From Holophagales bacterium UBA2201 (lineage in GTDB: Bacteria; Acidobacteriota; Thermoanaerobaculia; UBA2201), in NCBI GenBank assembly GCA_002327305.1, contig DCUZ01000111.1, forward strand, positions 1 to 32,398: DNA of 32,398 nt. Reading direction: 5' to 3'. This document shows, piece after piece, positions 15,265-23,938 of the stretch. The notes under the pieces are model-generated. The model saw nothing but the letters and a program-made list of their open reading frames with translations, did no database searches and was not told the origin of the DNA. The position numbers were made by a program, and so were the translations under genes. Each line of letters begins with the position of its first letter. The stretch's first letter is position 1.

Positions 15265-16446
15265 CTATTCGGCCGAGTGCCCGCTGTGGGCCGCCTCGTG
15301 CCAGATGGGGAAATGCTTGACGACATAGGCATAAATGATGATTCCCGCCGCAATGACGCAGGCGGTGACCAGAAACTCCAGAAGGTGTGGGAAGTAGGGG
15401 GTCTGCCAGGCCTGACTGCGCATCCCGATCATGCTGACGTTGAATCGGTTGAGCACCACCCCCAATATAACGCACGAGGCCGCGCCGAAGAGGATCCGGC
15501 CGTCCTCCCGGGCGTCGCGCTGGGTGAGGATGGCGATGGGAAGGAGGATCCCCACGAGCAGTTCGATCCAAAAGGCCACCGCCATGCCGTTCATCTCGAA
15601 CAGGAGCATCACCTGCTGCCGGGCCACGAGGTCGCCGATCTTCATGACCAGATAGACCATCAGGACCCAGGGGATGGCCCGCCCGAAGTCCTTGAGCAGA
15701 TGGATCTCCGATTCCCGCTTGAAGGCCTTGGCGGCGATGGTGGATTCGAAGATGACCATGGCCAGTCCGACCGCCACCGCGGAGACGAAGAACATGAGGG
15801 GCAGGATGGGGGTCCACCAGATGGGTGACAGTTTATGGGGAACGATAAGGAAGAGGGAGCCGAGGGAGGACTGGTGGAGGGTGGAGAGGATCATCCCGGC
15901 GATGACGCCGGGGACGTAGAAGCTCCTGACGGCGTTGCGCGCCTTCTCCAGGCCGAACTTCTCGAAGAAAGCGGGGCTGAATTCGATGGCCAGGACGATG
16001 GTGTAGAGCATGACGCACCAGCCCACCTCGAACATGACCGAGTGGGGCTGCCACAGCACCATGGGATGCCAGATCTTCCATGGGCGCCCCAGGTCCACCC
16101 ACAGGGCGCCGATGACGAGCAGATATCCCAGGAACGCCGTCAGGATGGCGGGGCGGGCCAGCGGCTCGTATTTCTTCCCGCCGAAGATGTGGACCGCCCC
16201 CGCGGTGGTGAACCCCCCCGCGGCGAGGGCGACGCCGCAGAGGACGTCGAAGGAGATCCACAGGCCCCACGGGTAGGCGTCGTTGAGGTTGGAAATGGCG
16301 CCGATCCCGAAAAGGTAGCGGTAGAGGATAGTCGCAAACCCCGCGACGAAAATCAGCATCATGATCCGGAGGAAGACGGAAGAGGTCCGGAGAAACTGGA
16401 TGAACTCCCTCACTAAGGCGATGACGATGGCCTTGAGCTGGTTCAT
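15265..16446 (-). CDS. NrfD/HybB-family integral membrane subunit
   Basis: A 393-residue polytopic protein with about ten hydrophobic segments. It matches the HybB branch: AYPWGLWISFDVLCGVALAAGGF, RPAILTAFLGYLLV, DLGRPWKIWH, SVMFEVGWCVMLY, and WWTPILPLMFF. It contains no heme ligand set like FdnI and instead exchanges electrons with quinone from an Fe-S partner. The start overlaps the Fe-S subunit stop by 4 nt. It anchors the FDH-N-like complex. Confidence 0.93.
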   Translation of the reverse strand: MNQLKAIVIALVREFIQFLRTSSVFLRIMMLIFVAGFATILYRYLFGIGAISNLNDAYPWGLWISFDVLCGVALAAGGFTTAGAVHIFGGKKYEPLARPAILTAFLGYLLVIGALWVDLGRPWKIWHPMVLWQPHSVMFEVGWCVMLYTIVLAIEFSPAFFEKFGLEKARNAVRSFYVPGVIAGMILSTLHQSSLGSLFLIVPHKLSPIWWTPILPLMFFVSAVAVGLAMVIFESTIAAKAFKRESEIHLLKDFGRAIPWVLMVYLVMKIGDLVARQQVMLLFEMNGMAVAFWIELLVGILLPIAILTQRDAREDGRILFGAASCVILGVVLNRFNVSMIGMRSQAWQTPYFPHLLEFLVTACVIAAGIIIYAYVVKHFPIWHEAAHSGHSAE

Positions 16447-17237
16447 GCCCGACCCCCTTTCTCGCCGGCGGCGGCGACCTCGCCCCTCCGGTTGATCAGT
16501 TTATAGGTGATGCCGAGCACCAACCCCAACCCCACCACCACCCCCGGGATGGCCTCCATGGCCTGCGCCGTGTAGGAAGGGAGCGACCGCTTGGGCAGGT
16601 CGGTCGGGTAACCCAGCTGGTCGAAGGGCGCCTCGGAGAGGATGAGGACGCAGGTGCCCCCCACTTCGTCCTTGCCGTAGATCTGGTGCACGTAGGCCGA
16701 GGGATTGTTCCTGAGCCGGCTTTCGGCCTCCGCCACCAGGTCCGCCCGCTCCCCGAACAAGATGGCGCCGGTGGGGCAGACCTTGGCGCAGGAGGGAACC
16801 ATCCCCACCTTCATGCGGTCGTAGCACATCGTGCATTTGCGGATCTCGGGGTTGGCGCTGCGCCACTCGAAGGTGGGGATGTGGTAGGGGCAGGCGAACA
16901 TGCAGTAGCGGCACCCGATGCACTTCCAGGCGTTCCAGTAGACGGCGCCCTCCGGTGTCTTCTCCAGCGCCTTGACGGGACAGGCCGAAGCGCAGCCCGG
17001 GTCGTTGCAGTGCATGCACCGACGGTTGCCGAAAACCCAGTTCATGCGCCCGCCGGTCTCCAATTCGTTGTAGGTGATGAGGGTGAAGTTGTTCGCGTCC
17101 AGGTCCCGGGGGTTCTGGTAGCCGGGACCGGAGAAGAAGACGGGTTTGCTGGCGGTCAGGTTGTTCCACTGCTTGCAGGCCACCATGCAGGCCCGACATC
17201 CGATGCATTTGGAATTGTCGATCAGAAAGCCCTTCAT
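16443..17237 (-). CDS. fdhB: FDH iron-sulfur beta subunit (four [4Fe-4S])
   Basis: A 264-residue FdnH/HybA-like subunit. Four cluster motifs are seen: CIGCRACMVACKQW, CMHCNDPGCASACP, CIGCRYCMFACPYHIP and CTMCYDRMKVG..CAKVCP. A C-terminal membrane helix (AIPGVVVGLGLVLGITYKLI) anchors it as in FdnH. GGAGGCGGCC precedes the ATG at 17237. It has no own Tat signal, so it is probably exported together with the catalytic subunit. E. coli FdnH is 294 residues. Confidence 0.94.
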   Translation of the reverse strand: MKGFLIDNSKCIGCRACMVACKQWNNLTASKPVFFSGPGYQNPRDLDANNFTLITYNELETGGRMNWVFGNRRCMHCNDPGCASACPVKALEKTPEGAVYWNAWKCIGCRYCMFACPYHIPTFEWRSANPEIRKCTMCYDRMKVGMVPSCAKVCPTGAILFGERADLVAEAESRLRNNPSAYVHQIYGKDEVGGTCVLILSEAPFDQLGYPTDLPKRSLPSYTAQAMEAIPGVVVGLGLVLGITYKLINRRGEVAAAGEKGGRA

Positions 17238-17247
17238 GGCCGCCTCC

Positions 17248-20238
17248 TTATGCCTTGTCCACGGCGCACAGGAACGCCTTGTATTCGGGGATGTGGGTAT
17301 TGGCATCGCCCGCGTTCGGGGTGAGGGTATTGGCGATATCCCCGGTGGCCAGACCCGCGTAGCCGTAGTGCCAGGGGATCCCCACGTGGTGAATCCACCG
17401 GCCGTCCACCCGCATGGGTTTGAGCCGGTGGGTGACCAGGGCGTAGACCTCGATGGAACCCCTCGCCGTGCTCACCTTGACCCGGTCGCCGTTGGCGATG
17501 TTCTTTTCCTTCGCCAAATCCGCGCCGATCTCGACGAAGGCGTCGGGCATCAGCTCCACCAGCCAGGGAAGACTGCGCGTCATCGCCCCGGCCTGCCAAT
17601 GTTCCGAGACCCGGTAGGTGGTGGCGACATGGGGATACTTGTCTGGAGTACCGTAGACATCCATCTTGTCGTCGCGGGAGATCTTGGCGGCGGGGTTGTT
17701 CTGCTGGGAAGACATGCGGTTGCGTACCGGACTCTCTACGGGCTCGAAGTGCTCCGGGAAGGGACCGTCGACCAGGCTGCTGGCGAAGAGGCAGGCCACC
17801 CCCTCGGGCCGCATGATGAAAGCGTATTTATCGTCGTTGGCCCAGGGCCCGTCGGGAACGTCGCCGATCCATTTCTTGTCGACGGGATTCCATTTCACCA
17901 CCCACCGTTTCGGATCGTAGGGACGACCGGAACGGTCGCAGGAGGCCCGGTTGTAGATGATGCGCCGGTTGACCGGCCAGCACCAGGACCACTTGGGATA
18001 CAGGCCGATGGCGTTGGCGGCGTCTTCCCGGTCGCGACGGGCCATCATATTGCCTTGGTCGGTATAGGAGCCGGCATAGATCCAGCTCCCGCAGGCGGTG
18101 GTGCCGTCATCCTTGAGGAAGGCGAAGGAGGTGGCCTGCTGGCCCTTCTTGAAACTCCCCCGCTCCCCAAAATCGGCGTCCGCGACATAATAGCCGTTGA
18201 TCTCCTTGGCCACCCGGTGGACATCCGGCTCACCCTCGCCGTAATCCCAGGTCAGGTGCAGGATGGGGTCGGGGAAGGCCCCCCCCTCCTTCGCATAGAG
18301 GTCGCGCACCTTCCGGAAAAGGTGGTAGGCGATCCAGAGGTCCGACTGGGCCTTGCCGCCGGGGTGCTGGGCTTCGTAGCGCCACTGCACCCAGCGCCCG
18401 GAGTTGCTGACGGAGCCTTCCTTCTCCATGGACGCGGCGGCGGGGAGGAGAAACACCTCGGTCTGGATCTTGGACGGATCGGCCCCGGGACGCTTCCAGA
18501 ATTGCGCGGTTTCGTGCTCCCAAAGGTCCACCGCGACCATCCAGTCCAGTTTCTCCAGGGCGGCGAGGGTCTTGGTGGTGTTCGGCCCCCCGACGACCGG
18601 ATTCTGGCCGAAGAGGAACAGCCCCTTGAGCGCTCCCTCGTACATGGCGTGAAACAGCCGGATGAAAGAGCGGTCCCCCTCGTTTTTGGGAAGGTAATCG
18701 TAGCAGAAGTCGTTCCCCTTCTGGGCCTTCTCCCCCCACCAGGCCTTCAGAAGGCTGACGATGTATTTGGGGGTGTTGCCCCACCAGTTGGCGCTCCTGG
18801 GGTCCTTGGTCACGGGGGTGTTCTTCTCCAGGTAGGTCGCCAGGGTGGGGTTGGCCGCGGCGTCGGGGATCTTGAGATAGCCCGGCAGAAGATGGTAGAG
18901 GAGACCGAAGTCGGTGGAGCCCTGCACGTTGGACTCGCCCCGGAGAGCGTTGATGCCTCCCCCCGCCAGGCCGATGTTCCCCAGCAGGAGCTGGAGAATG
19001 ACATAGGAGCGGATGTTCTGCGTCCCATAGGTGTGCTGGGTGGTCCCCATGGCGTAGAGCCAACACCCCACCCGGCCGGGGGCCCAGGTGGAGGTGTACC
19101 GCTCGCAGATCTTAAGGTAGGCGTCCTTGGGGGTCCCGGTGATGGCGCACACCGCGTCGGGGTCGTACCGGTCGAAGTGCTTCTTCATCAGCTGGAAGAC
19201 GCACCGGGGATGCTGGAGGGTATCGTCACGCATGGGAATCCCCGCCGCGTCGAGTTCATATCCCCAGGCCGCCTGGTCGTATTTCTTCTTATCGGCGTCC
19301 CAACCCGAGAAGAGGCCGTCGTGGAACCGATAGGTGTCCTTGATGAGAAAGGCCGCGTTGGTGTGGGTGAGCAGGTAATCTTTCTGGATGAAGTTGTTCT
19401 CCAGGGCGTATCGGATCATTCCGTTGACAAAGGCGATGTCGGTGCCCGATCGCATCGGGGCATAGACGTCGGCAATGGCGGAAGATCGGGTGTAGCGGGG
19501 GTCAACGCTGAGGACGATCGCCCCCTTCTCCTTGGCGCGACTGATCCACTTGGAGGCCAGGGGGTGGTTCTCCACCGGATTGGAGCCCAGGAGCATGATG
19601 ACGTCCGCGTTGGCGAAGTCGTTGAAGTGGTTGGTCATGGCGCCCCTGCCGAACGAGGCCGCGAGACTCGCGACCGTGGAGGAGTGTCATATACGGGCCT
19701 GGTGTTCGAGATACGTGATCCCGAGGGAGCGCATCATTTTAGAGATGAGATAGCACTCCTCGTTGTCGAGGGCCGCTCCGCCCAGGCAGGCGATCTCCTC
19801 GGTCCGATTGACGGTCGTGCCGTTCTTCTCCCCCACGAAAGAGGCGTCGCGGACGGTTTTCATCCGCTTGGCGATTTCAGACAGGGCCCAATCCCACTCC
19901 TTCTCCTCCCATCGGGAGGACCCCTTGGCCCGGTAAAGGACCTTGGAGAGCCGGCGCTCGTTGACGGCCACCTGGTAAAGCGCCGCCCCCTTGCTGCACA
20001 GCGCCCCCTCGTTGATGGGATGATCCGGATCCCCTTCGATGTTGACCACCTTGCCGTCCCTGGCGTTCACCACCAGGCCGCACCCGACGCCGCAGAAGCA
20101 GCAGATGCTCGTGGTCTCCCGTGTTTTTTCCAATTTGGGGGGAAGGGATGTGGGTGGCTCCGCACCATAGAGTTTGGCAAGCGATGGGGCGAGGCACACT
20201 CCCGCCGTAGCGAAAAACGCACGCCGCGTCAGCCGCAT
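17248..20238 (-). CDS. fdnG: Tat-exported selenocysteine formate dehydrogenase, alpha subunit (FDH-N type)
   Basis: A 996-residue FdnG/FdoG-like enzyme that oxidises formate outside the cytoplasmic membrane. The ATG at 20238 follows AAGGAGG and gives a Tat signal: TRRAFFA, then a hydrophobic stretch. Next is the [4Fe-4S] motif SICCFCGVGCGLV and ALCSKGAAL. The in-frame TGA at 19687-19689 follows LEHQARI and precedes HSSTVASLAASFGRGAMTNH, the Sec active-site context of FdnG; it is Sec184 (Sec196 in E. coli). Bis-MGD-binding segments continue to the C terminus, including ANGDRVKVSTARGSI. The total length fits FdnG (1015). Confidence 0.95.
19657..19689 (-). promoter_or_regulatory. Sec UGA codon with SECIS hairpin (second FDH)
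   Basis: UGA at 19687-19689, then 11 nt, then a 7-bp stem GGTCGCG/CGCGGCC with loop AGTCT (19675-19657). The spacing is the same as in the first FDH, and the loop keeps the GUCU core typical of fdnG-type SECIS elements. Confidence 0.85.
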
Positions 20239-20266
20239 AGATACCTCCTTATCATAGGCTGGCGGC

Positions 20267-20295
20267 ACATTACCATAAAGATTTAGCGCTGTCAA
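20267..20295 (-). promoter_or_regulatory. Sigma-70-type promoter for the FDH-N-like operon
   Basis: TTGACA (20295-20290), an exact -35, lies 17 nt from TAATGT (20272-20267). A start near 20260 gives a leader of about 22 nt before the ATG at 20238, leaving the ribosome-binding site intact. Confidence 0.6.
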
Positions 20296-20302
20296 ACGAG
20301 CA

Positions 20303-20318
20303 TGTGGAATATTTCACT
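20303..20318. promoter_or_regulatory. CRP/FNR-like palindrome upstream of the FDH-N promoter
   Basis: TGTGGAATATTTCACT resembles TGTGA-N6-TCACA with one mismatch in each arm. Its centre is about 50 bp upstream of the predicted start, not at the usual -41 or -61, so its role is doubtful. Confidence 0.25.
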
Positions 20319-20363
20319 TAGGAACCCTGATGGCCGAAGCGGCCGAGCCACAAGGACAGGGAC

Positions 20364-20390
20364 GGTCCGCGGAGCGATACGCATCGGACC
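20364..20390. other. Stem-loop in the divergent intergenic region
   Basis: GGTCCG and CGGACC enclose a second small stem (GCG-ATA-CGC). It lies between the two divergent promoters and outside both predicted leaders, so no role can be assigned. The rest of 20239-20476 holds only the two promoters and the CRP-like palindrome; I see no gene there. Confidence 0.4.
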
Positions 20391-20419
20391 GCAGGGCCTT
20401 TGGGACCCGACAAGCGGCC

Positions 20420-20449
20420 TTGACGAGGACGCTGAGGGTGCGTTATAGT
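20420..20449 (+). promoter_or_regulatory. Sigma-70-type promoter for the DRTGG-nuo-nfn operon
   Basis: TTGACG (20420-20425) and TATAGT (20444-20449) are 18 nt apart. Both boxes match five of six bases. The predicted start, near 20456, lies about 20 nt before the first start codon. Confidence 0.55.
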
Positions 20450-20476
20450 AGGGCCACTTATGGTCGAAGGATATGT

Positions 20477-21016
20477 ATGAACGCCACCACCTGCCGTCAT
20501 CAATGGGACATGATCGACACCACCTACGGCTTTCTCGTCACCGAGAAATGCTTCCACTGCGGGATGATCTCCACCGAATTCAGCCTGGACCCGACCCCCC
20601 CGCTGGAGGAGTACCGCGAAGGCGACCATACCTGGAACCTGGTGGAGAGCGCCCAGACGATCCGCTACAACCTGAATTGCCGCTCCTGCGGGCTCCGTGT
20701 GGACCTAAAGGGGTTGCTGGGGCTGATGTTGTGCACGGGATGCGACCCGGTCTGCGAGGTGGACGTTCTGCGCCGGCGTTTCGAACCGGAGCGGCGGTGG
20801 GTGTACGTCGCGTTCGGCTTCCTGCCGGAGGAAAAGCACGTCCAGCTCACGGACGAAAAGATCGCCGCCCTGGAGGAGTACATCAACCAGCGCCGGAGAT
20901 CCAGAACCTCCTCCATCAAGATCGTTCCGGGACGCATGGTATCCAAGATCCAGAACTGTTACGGAGAGGTGATCAAGGACACCGACATGCTGTCCCTGAC
21001 CCCTCCCAATTCATAG
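20477..21016 (+). CDS. Cys-rich zinc-ribbon-like protein of unknown function
   Basis: A 179-residue protein not assigned to a known family. It has cysteine pairs at C25/C28 (with C6 and H8 upstream), C68/C71 and C86/C89, plus C93, arranged like two zinc-ribbon or rubredoxin-like knuckles. The C-terminal half is charged (RWVYVAFGFLPEEKHVQL, then a helix with RRRSRTSS). ATG at 20477 follows GAAGGA; the open frame runs further upstream but across the promoter. It opens an operon that also encodes DRTGG proteins and NuoEFG/NfnAB-like enzymes, so a regulatory or metal/redox-sensing role is possible. This is inference only. Confidence 0.75.
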   Translation: MNATTCRHQWDMIDTTYGFLVTEKCFHCGMISTEFSLDPTPPLEEYREGDHTWNLVESAQTIRYNLNCRSCGLRVDLKGLLGLMLCTGCDPVCEVDVLRRRFEPERRWVYVAFGFLPEEKHVQLTDEKIAALEEYINQRRRSRTSSIKIVPGRMVSKIQNCYGEVIKDTDMLSLTPPNS

Positions 21017-21033
21017 GGCATCGAGGAGGCCGC

Positions 21034-21369
21034 ATGAAATTGCAGGACATGATCTCCCCATTGGAGTTGAAGGCGCTGACGCACGTGGAAGACAAGGAGG
21101 TGGAAGGCATATTCATCTCCGACATGCTCTCCGACGTCATGAGCAGCGCCAAGGCGGGGGACCTCTGGCTGACGGTTCAAACACACAAGAACATCGTGTC
21201 GGCGGCCAACCTGGTGGATATGGCCGCCATCGTCGTCACGCACGGCAAGAGCGTCCCGAAGGAAACCGTGGATCTGGCCGACCGGTTCCACGTGGCCATC
21301 CTCTCCTGCGACGGTTCCAATTTCGAGCTTTCCGCCAAGCTCCATGCCATAGGATTCCGGCCCCGATAG
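21034..21369 (+). CDS. DRTGG-type domain protein
   Basis: A 111-residue single-domain protein. VEGIFISDMLSDVMSSAKAGDLWLTVQTHKNIVSAA and DMAAIVVTHGKSV are like the DRTGG domain found next to CBS domains and in phosphotransacetylase- and hydrogenase-linked proteins. GAGGAGG precedes the ATG. It is similar in plan to the first half of the next gene product, suggesting a local duplication. In other bacteria such small proteins accompany HydABC-type genes; the ligand is unknown. Confidence 0.78.
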   Translation: MKLQDMISPLELKALTHVEDKEVEGIFISDMLSDVMSSAKAGDLWLTVQTHKNIVSAANLVDMAAIVVTHGKSVPKETVDLADRFHVAILSCDGSNFELSAKLHAIGFRPR

Positions 21370-21380
21370 CCCCCCACCCC

Positions 21381-22208
21381 ATGCAGGGGCCACACCCCGA
21401 CGGACTCGCTCTCTGCCGCATTCAGAGCGCACTGGCCGCCGACGTTGTCGTGGGTGCGGGTAAAATGGACATCCCCGTCACGGCGGTGTACGCCTCCGAC
21501 CTGATGAGCGACGTCCTGGCGTACGGAAAGCCGGGCTCGGCCCTGCTGACCGGGCTGAACAGCAAACAGGCCGCCATCTCCGCCTACATGGCGGAATTTC
21601 GGGCCGTCATTTTCATCCGCGGCAAGAGACCGGCCGAGGCCATCTGCAAGTTCGCCGAAGAAAAAGGGCTGGTGGTCCTTTCCGCCCGCGACGACATGTT
21701 CGAGGCGTGCGCCAAGATTGCGGACCTCGACGGTACGGCGGCGGACCCGTCCCCATCCGAGGACCTTCGCCCGCCCATGGTGGAAGAGGAAACCATCCGG
21801 TACGCGTTTTTGATTGACGGCCACGACTTCGCCTCCGCGGGTATGGTCTCGACGCAGGTGAAGGCGATCCTTAAAACGGTCGGGGTGGAACCGGCCCTCG
21901 TGCGCCGCGTGGCCATCTGCACCTACGAGGGGGAGATGAACGTCGTGATGCACGCCGACAAGGCGCGCACCGAGTTGGTGCTGGATGATCACGAGATCCG
22001 CGTCGTCATCGACGACGAGGGCAAAGGCATTCCGGACGTCACCCTGGCCATGCAGGAGGGCTGGACCACCGCCACGGACGAGCAGCGCGCCCTCGGCTTC
22101 GGGTCCGGCATGGGCCTGCCCAACATCAGGAAGAACGCGGATGTGGTTGATCTCACCTCGGTGGTCGGGAAGGGAACACGGCTGGAGATGCGCTTCCGCG
22201 TCATTTAA
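21381..22208 (+). CDS. DRTGG domain fused to an anti-sigma-like HATPase
   Basis: A 275-residue two-domain protein. Residues 15-120 are DRTGG-like (VYASDLMSDVLAYGKPGSALLTGL, AVIFIRGKRP). Residues 135-275 are an RsbW/RsbT-type ATPase: N box YEGEMNVVMHA, G1 box DDEGKGIPD, G2 box FGSGMGLPNI. There is no dimerisation/phosphoacceptor His domain, so it is not a standard sensor kinase. The start at 21381 has no clear ribosome-binding site, but a later ATG (21465) would cut the domain. It may sense a nucleotide or redox ligand and phosphorylate or bind a partner; no STAS-domain partner is in the window. Confidence 0.82.
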   Translation: MQGPHPDGLALCRIQSALAADVVVGAGKMDIPVTAVYASDLMSDVLAYGKPGSALLTGLNSKQAAISAYMAEFRAVIFIRGKRPAEAICKFAEEKGLVVLSARDDMFEACAKIADLDGTAADPSPSEDLRPPMVEEETIRYAFLIDGHDFASAGMVSTQVKAILKTVGVEPALVRRVAICTYEGEMNVVMHADKARTELVLDDHEIRVVIDDEGKGIPDVTLAMQEGWTTATDEQRALGFGSGMGLPNIRKNADVVDLTSVVGKGTRLEMRFRVI

Positions 22209-22218
22209 GGGGGTTTAC

Positions 22219-23505
22219 ATGGAACCGGAGCCCGGATATTATCATGCGTTTTCCATCAATGAGGACCTTTGCAAGGGCCATAGCCGATGCCTCCGCAAGT
22301 GTCCCACGGAGGCCCTCCGCCTGAGACGGGGCCGGATCGCCATGATTTCCGAGCGGTGCATCGATTGCGGGGAGTGCCTCCTGGCCTGCCCCGAGGGGGT
22401 CTTCGCGCCGATTTGCGACTCCATGGAGGACGTGAAAAAATTCCGGCACAAGGTGGTTGTCCCCTCCCCGGTGCTTTATGCCCAGTTCGGCGCCTCGGTC
22501 CAACCCTCCAGCATCCGCCAGGCCCTGCTGAACACCGGTTTCGACGAAGTGGCGGAGACCTTTTACAACAGCCGGGCCCTGGGGGTGGTCTTCCGGCAAT
22601 ACATCCAGGAGAATCGGGGCGTGCGCCCCCTCATCTCCACCTACTGCCCGGCGGTGGTCCGGCTCATCCAGGTCAAATACCCCAACCTGGTGGAAAACCT
22701 CATGCCCATCAACATCCCCCGCGAGATCACCGCCATGGAGGCCCGTCAGGGCGCCGTCCATCGGACGGGCCTGCCGCCGGAGGCCGTCGGGGTTTTCTAC
22801 ATCGCCGCCTGCCCCTCCATCGTCGTCTCCGTCAAGCAGCCGGCGGAAAGCGGAACCTCCCGGTTCGACGGCGTCCTCTCCCTCAGGAACCTTTACAACG
22901 CCCTTCTTCCGGACGTTCTGGCCCTGGAAAAGGCCGCCGATGCCCGCGCGCCCAAGGAATCGTTCTTTTTCGGGATGGGATGGTCGTGGATGGGGCAGAT
23001 CGGCCAGGCCGTCGGGGCGGGGAAATGCCTCTCCGTGGCCGGCCTGGACCATGTCGTGAAGATCTTCGACGACATCGAGAGCTCCAAACTCCGCCACATC
23101 GATTTTTTGGAGGCCCTGGCCTGCATGCAGGGATGCGTCGGAGGGGCGTTCGCCGTGGAAAATCCCTATGTGGCGCGCGCCAATATCATCCATCTCCAAC
23201 AGCAGTACGGCCAGGACAGGGAGGTGGACACGGAGGCGATCCTTCAACGGTACCGCGCCGGCCATTATGCGATGGACCTTCCCATCAAGCCCCGCCCCAC
23301 CCGCATGCTCGACATCGATCTTCCCACCTCCATCAAACGGATGAAGCAGAAGGAGCGGGTGTTCGCCAAACTCCCCCAGAAGGACTGCGGCCTGTGCGGC
23401 GCGCCCACCTGCGAGGCCTTCGCCCGCGACTGCGCCCTGGGGGAGGCCGATCTGACCGATTGCGTCTTTTTTTCCGAGGAGGCCGTCCATGTGCGCACGC
23501 GCTGA
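22219..23505 (+). CDS. Degenerate [FeFe]-hydrogenase-like ferredoxin
   Basis: A 428-residue protein. Two ferredoxin motifs come first; in the first, His21 replaces one Cys (CKGHSRCLRKC), the second is complete (CIDCGECLLAC). The middle is the [FeFe]-hydrogenase large-subunit domain: the four Cys for the [4Fe-4S] part are kept (C143, C198, C302, C306), but L1 reads STYCP instead of TSCCP, so the proton-transfer Cys is Tyr, and the Lys of MPCxxK is lost. The C terminus has a further CGLCGAPTCEAF..DC Fe-S domain. Such proteins neighbour HydABC genes and are thought to be sensors or electron carriers, not catalysts. AAGGGGG precedes the ATG; the last 17 nt overlap the next gene. Confidence 0.85.
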   Translation: MEPEPGYYHAFSINEDLCKGHSRCLRKCPTEALRLRRGRIAMISERCIDCGECLLACPEGVFAPICDSMEDVKKFRHKVVVPSPVLYAQFGASVQPSSIRQALLNTGFDEVAETFYNSRALGVVFRQYIQENRGVRPLISTYCPAVVRLIQVKYPNLVENLMPINIPREITAMEARQGAVHRTGLPPEAVGVFYIAACPSIVVSVKQPAESGTSRFDGVLSLRNLYNALLPDVLALEKAADARAPKESFFFGMGWSWMGQIGQAVGAGKCLSVAGLDHVVKIFDDIESSKLRHIDFLEALACMQGCVGGAFAVENPYVARANIIHLQQQYGQDREVDTEAILQRYRAGHYAMDLPIKPRPTRMLDIDLPTSIKRMKQKERVFAKLPQKDCGLCGAPTCEAFARDCALGEADLTDCVFFSEEAVHVRTR

Positions 23506-23938
23506 CCTGCTGTTCAAGGATTTCAGGGGGGAGGAAGGGGACCTCATCCCGCTTCTGCAGCGGGCCCAGGCAACCTTTGGGTTCGTCGGACCGGAGGCGG
23601 TGGGGGCCATCGCCCGGTTCCTGAGGATCACGGAGAACCAGATCTACGGGGTGGCCTCGTTCTACGCGCAGTTCCGGTTCACCGCCCCCGCCAGGCACGG
23701 CATCAAAGTGTGCCTCGGCACGGCCTGCCACGTCAAGGGGGGGGCGATCCTCCTGGACTCGCTGGAGCGGGACCTGGGCATCGCCCCCGGCGGGAAGACG
23801 CCCGACGATCAATTCGAACTCGACCGCGTGGCCTGCCTGGGGTGCTGCGCCCTGGCCCCGGTCCTGACGGTGGACGAGGACGTCTACAGCTCCATGACGG
23901 TGAACAAGTTGAAGGAGACGCTGAAGCGCTATGACTGA
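23489..23938 (+). CDS. NuoE/HndA-like [2Fe-2S] subunit (second copy)
   Basis: A 149-residue NuoE-family protein. CLGTACHVKGG and VACLGCCALAPVL hold the four [2Fe-2S] ligands; ENQIYGVASFYAQFRF is the conserved helix before them. GAGGAGGCC before ATG 23489 sits inside the end of the preceding gene. It overlaps the NuoF-like gene by 8 nt, indicating tightly coupled synthesis of the pair. It is distinct in sequence from the copy at 6294-6764. Confidence 0.93.
   Translation: MCARADLLFKDFRGEEGDLIPLLQRAQATFGFVGPEAVGAIARFLRITENQIYGVASFYAQFRFTAPARHGIKVCLGTACHVKGGAILLDSLERDLGIAPGGKTPDDQFELDRVACLGCCALAPVLTVDEDVYSSMTVNKLKETLKRYD

Noticed and set aside
17146..20286. Plus-strand open frame of 1046 codons opposite the exported FDH
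   Set aside because: It is the antisense shadow of fdnG and fdhB, with low-complexity Val/Gly/Asp-rich sequence and no family signature.
22219..23505. Active [FeFe] hydrogenase
   Set aside because: The proton-transfer Cys and the conserved Lys of the H-cluster motifs are missing, so the gene is not called a hydrogenase.
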